NCBI GenBank assembly: GCA_937900945.1
Contig: CALCGG010000138.1
Coordinates: 1 to 49,968, forward strand
Direction of reading: 5' to 3'
Source of the DNA: an uncultured Sulfurimonas sp.
GTDB taxonomy: Bacteria; Campylobacterota; Campylobacteria; Campylobacterales; Sulfurimonadaceae
DNA: 49,968 nucleotides
Shown piece by piece: positions 33,377 to 44,500 of the stretch. The first letter of the stretch is position 1. Each line of letters starts with the position of its first letter. Both the position numbers and the translations under genes were made by a program. Under the pieces are notes generated by a model. It searched no databases, had not been told where the DNA came from, and saw only the letters and a program-made list of their open reading frames with translations.

Positions 33377-35743
33377 ATGATTACAATTATAAAAAGAAAC
33401 GGAAGAACAGAGCCTCTTGATATTACTAAGATACAAAAGTATACATCGGCAGCAGTTAAAGGCTTAAGCAATGTATCTCAAAGTGAATTGGAAGTTGATG
33501 CACAGATTCATTTTCGCGATGGCATAACATCTAAAGAGATACAGCAAACGCTGATTAAAACAGCAGTAGATAAAATAGATATTGATGCACCAAACTGGAC
33601 ATTTGTTGCGTCAAGATTATTTATATTTAATCTCTATCATCAAGTAAACGGTTTTTCAGGCTATTGCTCACTTGAGAAATATTTTATCAGGGGTGAGAAA
33701 GAGGGGAGAATCCTCTCCGGATTAAAAGATATGTATGACTTGGAAAGATTAGAAGAGCATCTTAAGCCTGAGAGAGATTTTCTCTTTAATTATCTCGGCG
33801 TAAAAACACTGTATGACAGATATCTCATCAAAGACAGAAACTCAGATCCGATAGAACTTCCTCAACATATGTTCATGGCAATATCTATGTTCTTGGCTCA
33901 AAGAGAAGAAGATAAACATGAATGGGCTATCAAGTTTTACGACATGATTTCTCAGTTTCAAGTAATGTTAGCAACTCCGACTCTCTCTAATGCCAGGACA
34001 ACAAGACACCAACTTAGCTCATGTTATATCGGCTCAACTCCTGATAACATCGAAGGTATTTTTGATGCTTACCAAGAGATGGCAATGCTTTCTAAATTTG
34101 GCGGCGGCATCGGTTGGGATTGGACTCAAGTTCGATCAATGGGTTCATATATAGATGGACACAAAAATGCTGCAGGCGGTACTGTTCCATTTCTAAAAAT
34201 AACAAACGATATAGCTATTGCTGTTGATCAGCTAGGAACAAGAAAGGGAGCGATTGCTGTTTATCTTGAACCATGGCACATAGATGTAAATGACTTTTTA
34301 GACCTGAAGAAAAATTCCGGAGAAGAGCGCCGTCGTGCTCATGATCTGTTTCCTGCCATGTGGCTAAACGATCTGTTTATGCAAAGAGTTCAAGACGATG
34401 CGATATGGACACTTTTTGATCCTTATGATTGTGGAGACTTGGCTAAACTTCACGGCGAAGAATTCAATAAAAAATACAAAGAATATGAACAAGATGAATC
34501 TTTAATAAAAGAAAGACTTAAAGCGAAAGATTTGTGGAAAAAGATTTTAACTTCTTACTTTGAAACCGGCAGTCCATTTTTGTGTTTCAAAGATAATGCC
34601 AACAAAGCTAACCCGAATGATCATTATGGTGTTATCCGAAGTTCAAACCTTTGTACTGAAATCTTTCAAAATACAGAACCGAATCATTACAAAATAAAGT
34701 TCATTTTTGAAAACGGTGAGAGTGTTAGTTATGAAGAAGATGAGATTGTAAAAGTAGACAGCGGCCTAGAAAAACCTGCTAAAAAAGTTACGGCTCTCGA
34801 CTCTCTTGGTGGAATGCCAATCTATGTGGTTGAAAAAGAAAAGGTCAATGGAGCTACTGCCGTTTGTAATCTTGCTTCTGTAAACCTATCTAGAATAAAC
34901 ACGAAAGAAGAGATAGACAGGATCGTTCCAATTGCTGTTCGTGCTTTAGATAATGTTATCGACTTAAACTTCTATCCTATAGAAAAAGTAAAGCGCACTA
35001 ACATGAGAAGTCGTTCAATCGGTCTTGGTGTTATGGGTGAAGCGCAGATGTTAGCCGAACATGAAATAATGTGGGGAAGTCAAGAACACTTCGATAAAAT
35101 AGATGAGGTTATGGAAGCTGTTAGTTTTAACACCATCTCTGCCTCTGCTGATATCGCTTTAGAAAAAGGAGCATATCCAGAATTTAATGGTTCAAAATGG
35201 AGCCGTGGAATTTTACCGATGGACCATGCTAATGCTGAAGTCAGAAATCTAGTTGACCGTGGCGGACTATTTGCTTCCAGCTATGAATGGGATGAACTCC
35301 GAAGCAAGATTAAAACTCAAGGGATGAGAAATGGATATTTAATGGCCATAGCACCAACAAGTTCTATCTCAATTCTTACGGGAACCACTCAAGCGATTGA
35401 GCCTGTATTCAAAAGAAAATGGTTTGAGGAAAATCTATCCGGACTTATCCCGGTTGTTGTTCCTAACCTTTCACCTGAGACATGGAGCTATTACACTCCT
35501 GCTTATGATTTGGATCAAAGAGTGCTAATCAAAGCTGCTGCAATTCGTCAAAAATGGATAGACCAAGGTCAGAGTCTAAATATCTTTATAACCCTTGATA
35601 AAGCAAGCGGTAAATACTTAAATGACATCTACATGTTGGCTTGGAAACTTGGACTCAAATCTACTTACTACCTTCGTTCACAATCGCCGGAAGTTGCAAA
35701 TGATGTAGAAGACAGATCTATGGAGTGTGTCGGTTGTCAATAG
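33377..35743 (+). CDS. nrdA: Class Ia ribonucleoside-diphosphate reductase alpha subunit
   Basis: 788 residues. An N-terminal ATP-cone (about 1-90; ITIIKRNGRTEPLDITKIQ) gives allosteric control. Catalytic residues are in LSSCYIGSTPDNIEGIF, NLCTEIF (Asn-x-Cys-x-Glu) and CNLASVNLSRI, the tyrosine pair in STYYLRSQSPE, and the C-terminal relay cysteines in CVGCQ. Between NLCTEI and CNLASVNL there is an insertion of about 60 residues (NYHYKIKFIFENG-like), which I recall in other Campylobacterota NrdA. The partner nrdB lies about 14 kb away at 49418 and is not in the same operon. Confidence 0.97.
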   Translation: MITIIKRNGRTEPLDITKIQKYTSAAVKGLSNVSQSELEVDAQIHFRDGITSKEIQQTLIKTAVDKIDIDAPNWTFVASRLFIFNLYHQVNGFSGYCSLEKYFIRGEKEGRILSGLKDMYDLERLEEHLKPERDFLFNYLGVKTLYDRYLIKDRNSDPIELPQHMFMAISMFLAQREEDKHEWAIKFYDMISQFQVMLATPTLSNARTTRHQLSSCYIGSTPDNIEGIFDAYQEMAMLSKFGGGIGWDWTQVRSMGSYIDGHKNAAGGTVPFLKITNDIAIAVDQLGTRKGAIAVYLEPWHIDVNDFLDLKKNSGEERRRAHDLFPAMWLNDLFMQRVQDDAIWTLFDPYDCGDLAKLHGEEFNKKYKEYEQDESLIKERLKAKDLWKKILTSYFETGSPFLCFKDNANKANPNDHYGVIRSSNLCTEIFQNTEPNHYKIKFIFENGESVSYEEDEIVKVDSGLEKPAKKVTALDSLGGMPIYVVEKEKVNGATAVCNLASVNLSRINTKEEIDRIVPIAVRALDNVIDLNFYPIEKVKRTNMRSRSIGLGVMGEAQMLAEHEIMWGSQEHFDKIDEVMEAVSFNTISASADIALEKGAYPEFNGSKWSRGILPMDHANAEVRNLVDRGGLFASSYEWDELRSKIKTQGMRNGYLMAIAPTSSISILTGTTQAIEPVFKRKWFEENLSGLIPVVVPNLSPETWSYYTPAYDLDQRVLIKAAAIRQKWIDQGQSLNIFITLDKASGKYLNDIYMLAWKLGLKSTYYLRSQSPEVANDVEDRSMECVGCQ

Positions 35744-35785
35744 GATATAGTATATGCATATGAGATTAAACAATAAGAAATTTTT

Positions 35786-36151
35786 GTGAAACCATTATTA
35801 GCAAATAACTTGAATTCTTTTTTAAAAAGATTTGATAGTTTTCGTAGTGGCGAGCTCCGTTCTATTGAAGTTATCTCTTCCTCAAACATTATAATTACCT
35901 TAGCAGTACAAGATGCTGCAAGAGGATTTGACTGGATTGGTATGAAGTTTGAATTTAATGAAGTCGAAGATGCAAAACTTCTAGAAGAGAGCAAACTTTC
36001 ATTTGTTGATATGAGTGATGGAATAAGTATAATACATAATGACAACCATTTTGCTTTTGGCATTGGTGAGTGCCATAATATATCAAGCATTAAATCCTCT
36101 GCATGTTATATTATGAGTTCGAGCTTGAAATATCAAGAGGAATTGTTTTAA
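35786..36151 (+). CDS. Conserved-looking hypothetical protein
   Basis: 121 residues, cytoplasmic, no motif that I recognise. Features are a hydrophilic start, a beta-rich centre (SIEVISSSNIIITLAVQDAARGFDWIGMKFEF) and two cysteines near the end (GECHNIS, SSACYIM). Length, codon use and position between nrdA (42 nt) and the thioredoxin gene support a real gene. The start is a GTG at 35786 with only a weak upstream AAGAAA; no ATG is available nearby. Confidence 0.65.
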   Translation: MKPLLANNLNSFLKRFDSFRSGELRSIEVISSSNIIITLAVQDAARGFDWIGMKFEFNEVEDAKLLEESKLSFVDMSDGISIIHNDNHFAFGIGECHNISSIKSSACYIMSSSLKYQEELF

Positions 36152-36205
36152 TTTTAAAATGCACTAAATACTGAAAGTATAAAAATTTTTAGATTAGGAG
36201 ATTAT

Positions 36206-36631
36206 ATGAGAGTTGTATGTCCACACTGTTTAAGTGTTAATAATATACCGCAAAGAGATTCTTACAAAAAAGCAAATTGCGGTAAATGTAAAAAATCATT
36301 ACTGGATACAAAGCCGATAGAATTAAGTAATGCAAACTTTGATGAAGTTATAGTAAACAGTGACATACCTGTTGTAATAGATTTCTGGGCACCTTGGTGC
36401 GGACCATGTAAAATGATGGGGCCAAACTTTGAAAAGAGTGCTACTAAGTTTCCGCTGAAAATGCTATTTACAAAAGTCAATACTGAGAATGAACAAAATC
36501 TAGGTGCAAGATTTGGAATAAGAAGTATCCCGACTTTGATGGTATTTAAAAACGGTAAAGAAGTTCACCGAGTATCCGGCGCTTTAGATGAAGCGAATCT
36601 GACCAAACTTGTTTCGCAATTTGTTAGCTAA
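36206..36631 (+). CDS. trxC: Thioredoxin 2-type protein with N-terminal zinc ribbon
   Basis: 141 residues. A zinc ribbon (Cys5-x2-Cys8 and Cys25-x2-Cys28) precedes a thioredoxin fold with the active site FWAPWCGPCKMMGP and the cis-proline segment RSIPTLMVFKNG. This is the TrxC layout; zinc binding tunes its redox response in E. coli. It probably reduces cytoplasmic disulfides, possibly including ribonucleotide reductase encoded just upstream. The ribosome site AGGAG is at 36197. Confidence 0.93.
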   Translation: MRVVCPHCLSVNNIPQRDSYKKANCGKCKKSLLDTKPIELSNANFDEVIVNSDIPVVIDFWAPWCGPCKMMGPNFEKSATKFPLKMLFTKVNTENEQNLGARFGIRSIPTLMVFKNGKEVHRVSGALDEANLTKLVSQFVS

Positions 36632-36644
36632 CAAACTAACAAGA

Positions 36645-36679
36645 GTTAGAGAAAAAAAATTAATTTTTTTCTCTCTAAC
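36645..36679. terminator. Bidirectional terminator between trxC and ppnP
   Basis: GTTAGAG followed by an A run and a T run and CTCTAAC pair over a long stem between convergent genes. Each strand has a run of T in the hairpin's 3' arm, fitting termination in both directions. Confidence 0.75.
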
Positions 36680-36700
36680 ATAAATACTGCTTAACTTATT

Positions 36701-37018
36701 TTAAGCCTTGATATAAGAACAACAATAGTCAGTAACACTTTTAACTTTAATATCAAAAGCACTGTTTGCTTCAACTTCAAATGAACAAGGTGTTTTCATA
36801 GATACAAATTCATTACTATCAGGTAATTTTAATTCAAAATCACCTGAAAAAATCTCCATTATCTCTTTATCTGCTGTATTAAATGTATAATCACCCTCAA
36901 GCATAATTCCTAATGATTTTATTGTCCCATCCTGAAATTCAACTGTACGACTTGTTACTTTTCCATCATAATAGATATTGGCTTCTTTTACTATATTTAC
37001 ATTGTTAAATTTTGACAT
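36701..37018 (-). CDS. ppnP: Pyrimidine/purine nucleoside phosphorylase PpnP (YaiE type)
   Basis: 105 residues of cupin fold, the full length of the family. Characteristic blocks are NIYYDGKVTSRTVEFQDGTIKSLGIMLEGDYTFNTADKEIMEIFSGDFELKLP and FEVEANSAFDIKV. PpnP phosphorolyses diverse nucleosides. The ATG has AAAGGTAACC upstream. It is downstream of, and in the same direction as, ruvC with a 22-nt gap. Confidence 0.93.
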   Translation of the reverse strand: MSKFNNVNIVKEANIYYDGKVTSRTVEFQDGTIKSLGIMLEGDYTFNTADKEIMEIFSGDFELKLPDSNEFVSMKTPCSFEVEANSAFDIKVKSVTDYCCSYIKA

Positions 37019-37040
37019 TGGTTACCTTTTTTTATAAAAA

Positions 37041-37529
37041 TTATACCTTATTTTGATTGTTTAATCTCACTCTTTGTGAATGCGTTATAGCGACAGCCAT
37101 GGCATCGGTTATATCTAGTGGCTTAATCTCTTTTTTTATATTTAAAAGTCTTTTAACCATAAATGCAACCTGTTCTTTTCCGGCTTTTGCTTTTCCGGTA
37201 AGAGCTTTCTTTACCTGAAGTGCTGTGTATTCATTAAACTGCCCAAATTCTTGAAGAAGTTTCAACATAATTGCACCACGAAACTGTGCTAGTTTTATTG
37301 TTGTGGCAGGATTATGTGCATAAAAAATATCTTCCATTGCAACTTCATCAATATTGTAGCTTTTAAATATATTGTCAAATGCTTCTACCATCTGAGGTAT
37401 TTGAAATTGTAACTCTTCTGCTTTTATTTTGATAAGACCTGCTTCAACAAGTGAAATTTTTCCTTTTTCTAAAGATATGAGAGCATAGCCCATATTTCTG
37501 GTTCCCGGGTCAATTCCAAGTATAATCAT
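37041..37529 (-). CDS. ruvC: Holliday junction endonuclease RuvC
   Basis: 162 residues. RuvC resolves Holliday junctions with RuvAB. Acidic catalytic residues are seen in [16 protein letters not shown] (Asp7), [11 protein letters not shown] (Glu), and [12 protein letters not shown] (Asp pair). Divergent from dnaA across the 152-bp box-containing gap. A ruvC-dnaA pairing at the origin is usual in Campylobacterota such as Helicobacter and Wolinella. Confidence 0.96.
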   Translation of the reverse strand: MIILGIDPGTRNMGYALISLEKGKISLVEAGLIKIKAEELQFQIPQMVEAFDNIFKSYNIDEVAMEDIFYAHNPATTIKLAQFRGAIMLKLLQEFGQFNEYTALQVKKALTGKAKAGKEQVAFMVKRLLNIKKEIKPLDITDAMAVAITHSQRVRLNNQNKV

Positions 37530-37595
37530 TTTATTCCTATATCACATATAAATTTATTACAGATTATATACAAAGAAATTACTTATGACAAACAA

Positions 37596-37680
37596 ATATA
37601 ATCATTCACATGTGTACATGTTAGTTATTCACATATTTTTAACCATATTTTATGCAATTTATTGATATTATTCACATATA
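37596..37680 (+). other. DnaA box cluster upstream of dnaA (part of oriC)
   Basis: Two perfect TTATTCACA boxes at 37625-37633 and 37668-37676 and one TCATTCACA at 37602-37610, all in one orientation and 23 and 43 bp apart. TTATTCACA is close to the box used in Helicobacter. They lie in AT-rich DNA just before dnaA, so they may serve replication initiation and dnaA autoregulation. Confidence 0.75.
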
Positions 37681-37681
37681 A

Positions 37682-39010
37682 ATGATTAAAAAAGGTTTGT
37701 GCTTGAATATAGGTCAAGAAGTTCTACAACTACTAAAAGAAGAGATAACTGAAGTTGAATATAATAGATATATAAAGCAGTTGGTATATGACATAAAAAA
37801 ATCAACAAGTGATTTGGGTGTATTTTATGCTCCTAACGCTTTAGTATGTAATTGGATTAAAAGTAAATATCGTGAAAAAATTTCACATCTTTTTGAGGTT
37901 AAGAGTGGTTCAAAAGTCACCATATCTATAACATTAAAAGACCATTTGAATATGAAAAAAACTAAAAAAATTATTGAGCAAAAAGTTCAACATTCACTTT
38001 TAAATCCATCTCATACATTTGACAATTTTATGGTTGGTGGATCCAATCAGTTTGCCTATGCAGCAGTGAAGAGTGTTAGTGAAAAAGCCGGCGAAGTTTA
38101 TAATCCACTTTTTATTTATGGAGGAGTAGGACTGGGTAAAACACACCTTATGCAAGCAGCTGGAAATGTTTTTCAAAATCAGGGAAAAAATGTTATATAT
38201 ACTACTGTTGAACAATTTTTAAATGATTTTATAAGACATGTAAGAAACAAAACAATGGAAAGATTTCAAGAAAAATATCGTAAATGTGATGTTCTTCTTA
38301 TTGATGATATTCAATTTTTAAGTAACAAAGAAGGTATTCAAGAAGAATTTTTTCATACTTTTGAAGCACTCAAAGGTGCTGGAAAACAGATACTTTTAAC
38401 AGCAGATAAACACCCTAAAAAAATTGGCGGACTTGAAAAAAGACTTCAAAGCCGTTTTGAATGGGGACTTGTTGCAGATATTCAACCTCCGGAGCTTGAA
38501 ACAAAAATAGCTATTATAGAAAATAAATGTGAATTAAATAAAGTAAAACTCTCTAAAGACATTGTAAATTATATAGCAACAGTAATAGACAGTAATGTTC
38601 GTGAAATAGAAGGAATACTTTCTAAGCTTCATGCTTATTCACAACTTATGCATGTAGACATAGATTTGGCATTTACAAAAAATGTATTAAAAGATCAGCT
38701 TCAAGAAAATCGAGCAAATTTAACTCTTGATATCATCACACAAAGTGTTGCAAAAGACTTAAATATTAAACCAAGTGAAATCCGCTCAAAAGGCAGAAGT
38801 AAAAATTTAGTTTACGCTAGAAGAATTGCTATCTATATATGCCGTGAATTAACTACAAGCACTATGCCTCAATTAGCCCAGTACTTTGGCATGAATGATC
38901 ATACCGCAATCAGTCACACCATAAAAAGAATTAATGAATTAATTATTAATGACGAAGATTTTAAAGTGAAGATTGAAGAATTAACAAATAAAATAACTTC
39001 ATCTTCTTAA
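37682..39010 (+). CDS. dnaA: Chromosomal replication initiator DnaA
   Basis: 442 residues. Domain I is short; the AAA+ domain has Walker A GGVGLGKTHLMQAAGN, Walker B VLLIDDIQFLSNKEG and the box VII-like RLQSRFEWGLVADIQPPELETK. Domain IV carries the box-binding signature MNDHTAISHTIKRI. Two starts are possible: the ATG at 37682, which has no ribosome site, and a TTG at 37703 (MNIGQEVLQLL), which has AAAAAAGG 7 nt upstream and the better N terminus. I list the longer form. Confidence 0.97.
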   Translation: MIKKGLCLNIGQEVLQLLKEEITEVEYNRYIKQLVYDIKKSTSDLGVFYAPNALVCNWIKSKYREKISHLFEVKSGSKVTISITLKDHLNMKKTKKIIEQKVQHSLLNPSHTFDNFMVGGSNQFAYAAVKSVSEKAGEVYNPLFIYGGVGLGKTHLMQAAGNVFQNQGKNVIYTTVEQFLNDFIRHVRNKTMERFQEKYRKCDVLLIDDIQFLSNKEGIQEEFFHTFEALKGAGKQILLTADKHPKKIGGLEKRLQSRFEWGLVADIQPPELETKIAIIENKCELNKVKLSKDIVNYIATVIDSNVREIEGILSKLHAYSQLMHVDIDLAFTKNVLKDQLQENRANLTLDIITQSVAKDLNIKPSEIRSKGRSKNLVYARRIAIYICRELTTSTMPQLAQYFGMNDHTAISHTIKRINELIINDEDFKVKIEELTNKITSSS

Positions 39011-39029
39011 AAAAGCAAAAAAAAGATAT

Positions 39030-39170
39030 AATTATCAAAGTGAATATATGTGAAAAGAGTTGTATAGGTTCATCACATCTGAACCACTCTTAAATTGGGG
39101 TTACAAGCGTGATATTCACAATATTACATACCCCTACTACTACATACTAAAATTATATAAAATATATAGG
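39030..39170 (+). other. Putative DNA unwinding element with DnaA-trio in the dnaA-dnaN gap
   Basis: A box variant ATATTCACA at 39112-39120 is followed by ATATTACATA, four C (39131-39134), TACTACTACATACTA (39135-39149) and then AT-rich DNA (39150-39169). Read 3' to 5' on the bottom strand the run gives GAT-GAT-GAT directly after GGG, the arrangement described for DnaA-trios. Variant boxes TGTGAAAA and TCATCACA lie upstream. Confidence 0.6.
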
Positions 39171-39178
39171 AAATTTAC

Positions 39179-40246
39179 ATGAAAATAACAGTCTCTAAAT
39201 CAATAATTGAAAACATGCTTATTCATGCTCAACCGTTTTTAGAAAAAAAAGATACTTCACAAATTACATCTCATGTTTATTTAAATGCATCAAACTCTAA
39301 ATTAACAATAAAAGCCACAGATAATGAAATAGGCTTACTGATGTCCACAAAAAATATAAATATTCAAGAAGATGGAAATGTAACTGCTAACGGTAAGAAA
39401 ATTTTAGACATAGTTAAAATTTTAAAAGATGGAAATATTAATTTAGAAGTTAAAAAAGATGTATTATATATTTCACAATCACACTCTAAATTTAAACTAC
39501 CTACATTTGCATATAATGAATTTCCAGAATTTCCAAGTTATGAAGGTAAACCTAGAATATCAATTAACTCCAATTCTTTAATAGATTCATTAAAAAAAAT
39601 AACCCCTTCAATTGATACAAATAATCCTAAATTTGAGTTAAATGGAGCATTAATTGATATTAAAAAAGATAGTATTAATTTTGCATCAACAGATACAAGG
39701 AGATTAGCCGTTGTTAATGTTGAAAATCAAAGTTCCACAGAAATTTCAATTATTCTTCCAAAAAAAGCAATAGTTGAAATTCAAAAACTATTTTTTAATG
39801 ACATAGAACTATATTATGATGAAACAAATCTTATTATTCATTCAGACCAATATACATTTTTCACAAAACTTATAAATGGAAAGTTTCCTGAATATTCCAG
39901 AATTATCCCTAAAGAAATATCTAAAAATCTAGTATTGCCAAAGGCAATAATGATAGATTCAATAAAACAAATAACAACCATTTCAACAGATGTTAAAATT
40001 ACTTTTTTAAATGATTCTATAACTTTTGAATCATTGAGTGATGATAATATTGAAGCAAAAACAGAAATAAATTTTAATACAGGTTTTTCAGAACCCTTCA
40101 CAATTGCAATTAACAGCAGATATTTACTTGATTTTTTAAACAGTATTAATAGTTCTGAATTTAATATTGGATTAAATGAAGGAAATTTACCTTTTATTTT
40201 AAGTGATAATAATTTTAAAACTATTGTAATGCCTATTGTTATTTAA
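39179..40246 (+). CDS. dnaN: DNA polymerase III sliding clamp (beta subunit)
   Basis: 355 residues, three clamp domains of about 120 residues each, ending in the conserved FKTIVMPIVI C terminus (family M-P-R/I). Recognised from its position after dnaA, the N terminus MKITVSKSIIENMLIHAQPFL, and FASTDTRRLAVV in the middle domain. It is relatively divergent and very AT-rich, as usual for this phylum. The sequence TAGGAAATTTAC before the ATG includes the ribosome site. Confidence 0.93.
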   Translation: MKITVSKSIIENMLIHAQPFLEKKDTSQITSHVYLNASNSKLTIKATDNEIGLLMSTKNINIQEDGNVTANGKKILDIVKILKDGNINLEVKKDVLYISQSHSKFKLPTFAYNEFPEFPSYEGKPRISINSNSLIDSLKKITPSIDTNNPKFELNGALIDIKKDSINFASTDTRRLAVVNVENQSSTEISIILPKKAIVEIQKLFFNDIELYYDETNLIIHSDQYTFFTKLINGKFPEYSRIIPKEISKNLVLPKAIMIDSIKQITTISTDVKITFLNDSITFESLSDDNIEAKTEINFNTGFSEPFTIAINSRYLLDFLNSINSSEFNIGLNEGNLPFILSDNNFKTIVMPIVI

Positions 40247-40250
40247 ATAA

Positions 40251-40279
40251 TAATAGCACTATATTTTACAGTGCTATTA
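40251..40279 (+). terminator. Hairpin after dnaN
   Basis: TAATAGCACT and AGTGCTATTA form a perfect 10-bp stem with a 9-nt loop right after the dnaN stop. The following AACTTTAAC has only a short T run. Confidence 0.55.
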
Positions 40280-40373
40280 AACTTTAACTACCTCAAATCC
40301 CTCATAAAACTTTCTTTTAGATAAATTTAGATAAAATAACTTTAATTATGCCCAAAGGGCAACGGAGTGTTAA

Positions 40374-42683
<2,310 letters not shown>

Positions 42684-42689
42684 ACTTAA

Positions 42690-44096
42690 ATGCTGCTACC
42701 ACAAAAAAAAGAGAGAGAATACCGTTTTAAGTTAGCACTTAGAATGGGACTTCCCATTTTTGCTTTAGTTCTTGCTCTTATTTCAAATACTCTTATTACT
42801 ACTTATGAAAGTTTAAATAGTGCCTTTTATTTTGAAGCTATTGTGCTTTTAGCTTTTAGTATCTATTTTATTTTTTATATCATATATAGTGGTTTCAATG
42901 TAAGAATCACAGAAGAAGTCACAAAAACATTTACAAGAGAATATCTGTATGAATATCTTCAAAAAGAGATTAGAAAAAATAAAGATATGACGCTGATGCT
43001 TATTAGCATAGATAATCTTGATGATATTAATAATCTTTATGGTATAAAAAATGGAGATAAAGTTCTTTATAAAGTCGCCATCTGGATTGAGGAATATTTA
43101 ACAGATAAAAATATACATAATTTTCCAATAGGTCACATAAAAGGCGGAGATTTTATTATAGGTTTAGTTGGAGATAAAAGCAAATATAAACCTATTTTAG
43201 ATTTGCTGTGTCTGAAAAGTGATGATTTTAAAGTTGATACAATAGAAGTTAAAATATCAGCTGCCATAAATGACACTTCTTTTTCAAATCAAATAGAATA
43301 TCTCGTAGAAAATTTATTTGAATTACAAAATGAAAATAAGAATTTAAAATCATCCTCGAAAGACGAAGAAATAAATCCAAATGAGTTAGAATCATTCATA
43401 ATAAAAGCAATAAAAGATAAAAATTTTATATTAAGTACACAAGATGTTTTTGAAAAAGATAAGCTTGTCATTAAAGAATGCTTTGTAAAATTAAAAACAC
43501 CACAAAATAAAATACTTCATCAAAAAAACTATATGAAAGTTGTGAATAGACTTGGGCTTATGCTTGATTATGACCTAATGGTTTTAGAAGAAAGCATAAG
43601 AAATTGCATTCACACATGTGAAGAAATAATCGCAGTTACTATTTCTCCAACTTCATTAAGAAATCATCAGTTTTTATCAAAAGTAAAAGAATTATTGCAT
43701 AATAATCAAAATATAAAGAATAGGCTTATGTTTATTCTCTGGGAAACAGAATATTATTCACATATTAATAAATATAATGCCATATTAAAAATATTACGAG
43801 GTATGGGAGTTTTGATAGCGATAGACAGGCTTGGTGCTATTCACACAAGTTTTTTATATTTAAGAGATTTAGAGATAGATGTTGTTAGGTTTGATTCTTT
43901 TTATGTAAAAGAGATTACAAAAAGAGATTACGAAAGTATAATAGATGGTTTTAATGTTATGGCACATAACAAAAACATGAAAACCTGGATAAAAATGCTT
44001 GAAGAAGAAGAAATAAAAGCATTGACAGAAAAGATAGGGATTGATTATTTACAAGGTAAATATTTAGCACCTTTAGAAAAAATTTATGAGAGTTGA
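42690..44096 (+). CDS. Membrane protein with degenerate GGDEF and EAL domains
   Basis: 468 residues. Two membrane helices (about 18-38 and 44-66) precede a GGDEF-like domain (about 95-205) with IKGGDFIIGL in place of GGDEF, and an EAL-like domain (about 235-465). The EAL motif is replaced (ECFVKL), and the catalytic DDFGTG loop reads DRLGAIHTSF, so neither cyclase nor phosphodiesterase chemistry is expected. The IDYLQGKYLAPLE end is the EAL family end. A c-di-GMP sensor or scaffold is likely. It starts 6 nt after gyrB and is 8 nt before queF, so it is in their operon. Confidence 0.85.
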   Translation: MLLPQKKEREYRFKLALRMGLPIFALVLALISNTLITTYESLNSAFYFEAIVLLAFSIYFIFYIIYSGFNVRITEEVTKTFTREYLYEYLQKEIRKNKDMTLMLISIDNLDDINNLYGIKNGDKVLYKVAIWIEEYLTDKNIHNFPIGHIKGGDFIIGLVGDKSKYKPILDLLCLKSDDFKVDTIEVKISAAINDTSFSNQIEYLVENLFELQNENKNLKSSSKDEEINPNELESFIIKAIKDKNFILSTQDVFEKDKLVIKECFVKLKTPQNKILHQKNYMKVVNRLGLMLDYDLMVLEESIRNCIHTCEEIIAVTISPTSLRNHQFLSKVKELLHNNQNIKNRLMFILWETEYYSHINKYNAILKILRGMGVLIAIDRLGAIHTSFLYLRDLEIDVVRFDSFYVKEITKRDYESIIDGFNVMAHNKNMKTWIKMLEEEEIKALTEKIGIDYLQGKYLAPLEKIYES

Positions 44097-44104
44097 GGAT
44101 TAAA

Positions 44105-44482
44105 ATGAAGTACGGTGAAAAAATTGTTAACGAGTTTGATGTAGAAAAAGATTTGGAAATATGGCCAAATGAACATAAAAGAAATTATTTAATTAAAATG
44201 ACCCTACCTGAATTTTCTTGTCTTTGCCCTAGAAGCGGTTATCCGGATTATGCAACTATATATTTAGAATATACACCGGATGAGTGGGTTGTTGAGCTAA
44301 AAGCTATTAAACTCTACATAAATGCATTTCGTGATAGACATATCTCCCATGAAAATTCTGCAAATGAGATATATGAGGTGTTGGAGAGAAAGTTAAAGCC
44401 AAAATATATGAAAATTGTAGCGGATTACAATCCAAGAGGAAATGTGCATACAGTTATAGAGATAGATAGCTCAAAGCTTTAA
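44105..44482 (+). CDS. queF: NADPH-dependent preQ0 reductase QueF
   Basis: 125 residues from the ATG at 44105, chosen because GAGG lies 6 nt upstream; a TTG at 44093 is in frame but lacks a ribosome site. QueF reduces preQ0 to preQ1 on the queuosine pathway. The catalytic Cys is in LPEFSCLCPRSGYPDYATI, the Glu/substrate motif ELKAIKLYINAFRDRHISHENSANEI and ADYNPRGNVHTVIEI follow. This is the short, unimodular form. FolE at 24351 supplies the same pathway. Confidence 0.95.
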   Translation: MKYGEKIVNEFDVEKDLEIWPNEHKRNYLIKMTLPEFSCLCPRSGYPDYATIYLEYTPDEWVVELKAIKLYINAFRDRHISHENSANEIYEVLERKLKPKYMKIVADYNPRGNVHTVIEIDSSKL

Positions 44483-44500
44483 TTGTTTGAAAAATTAGTG

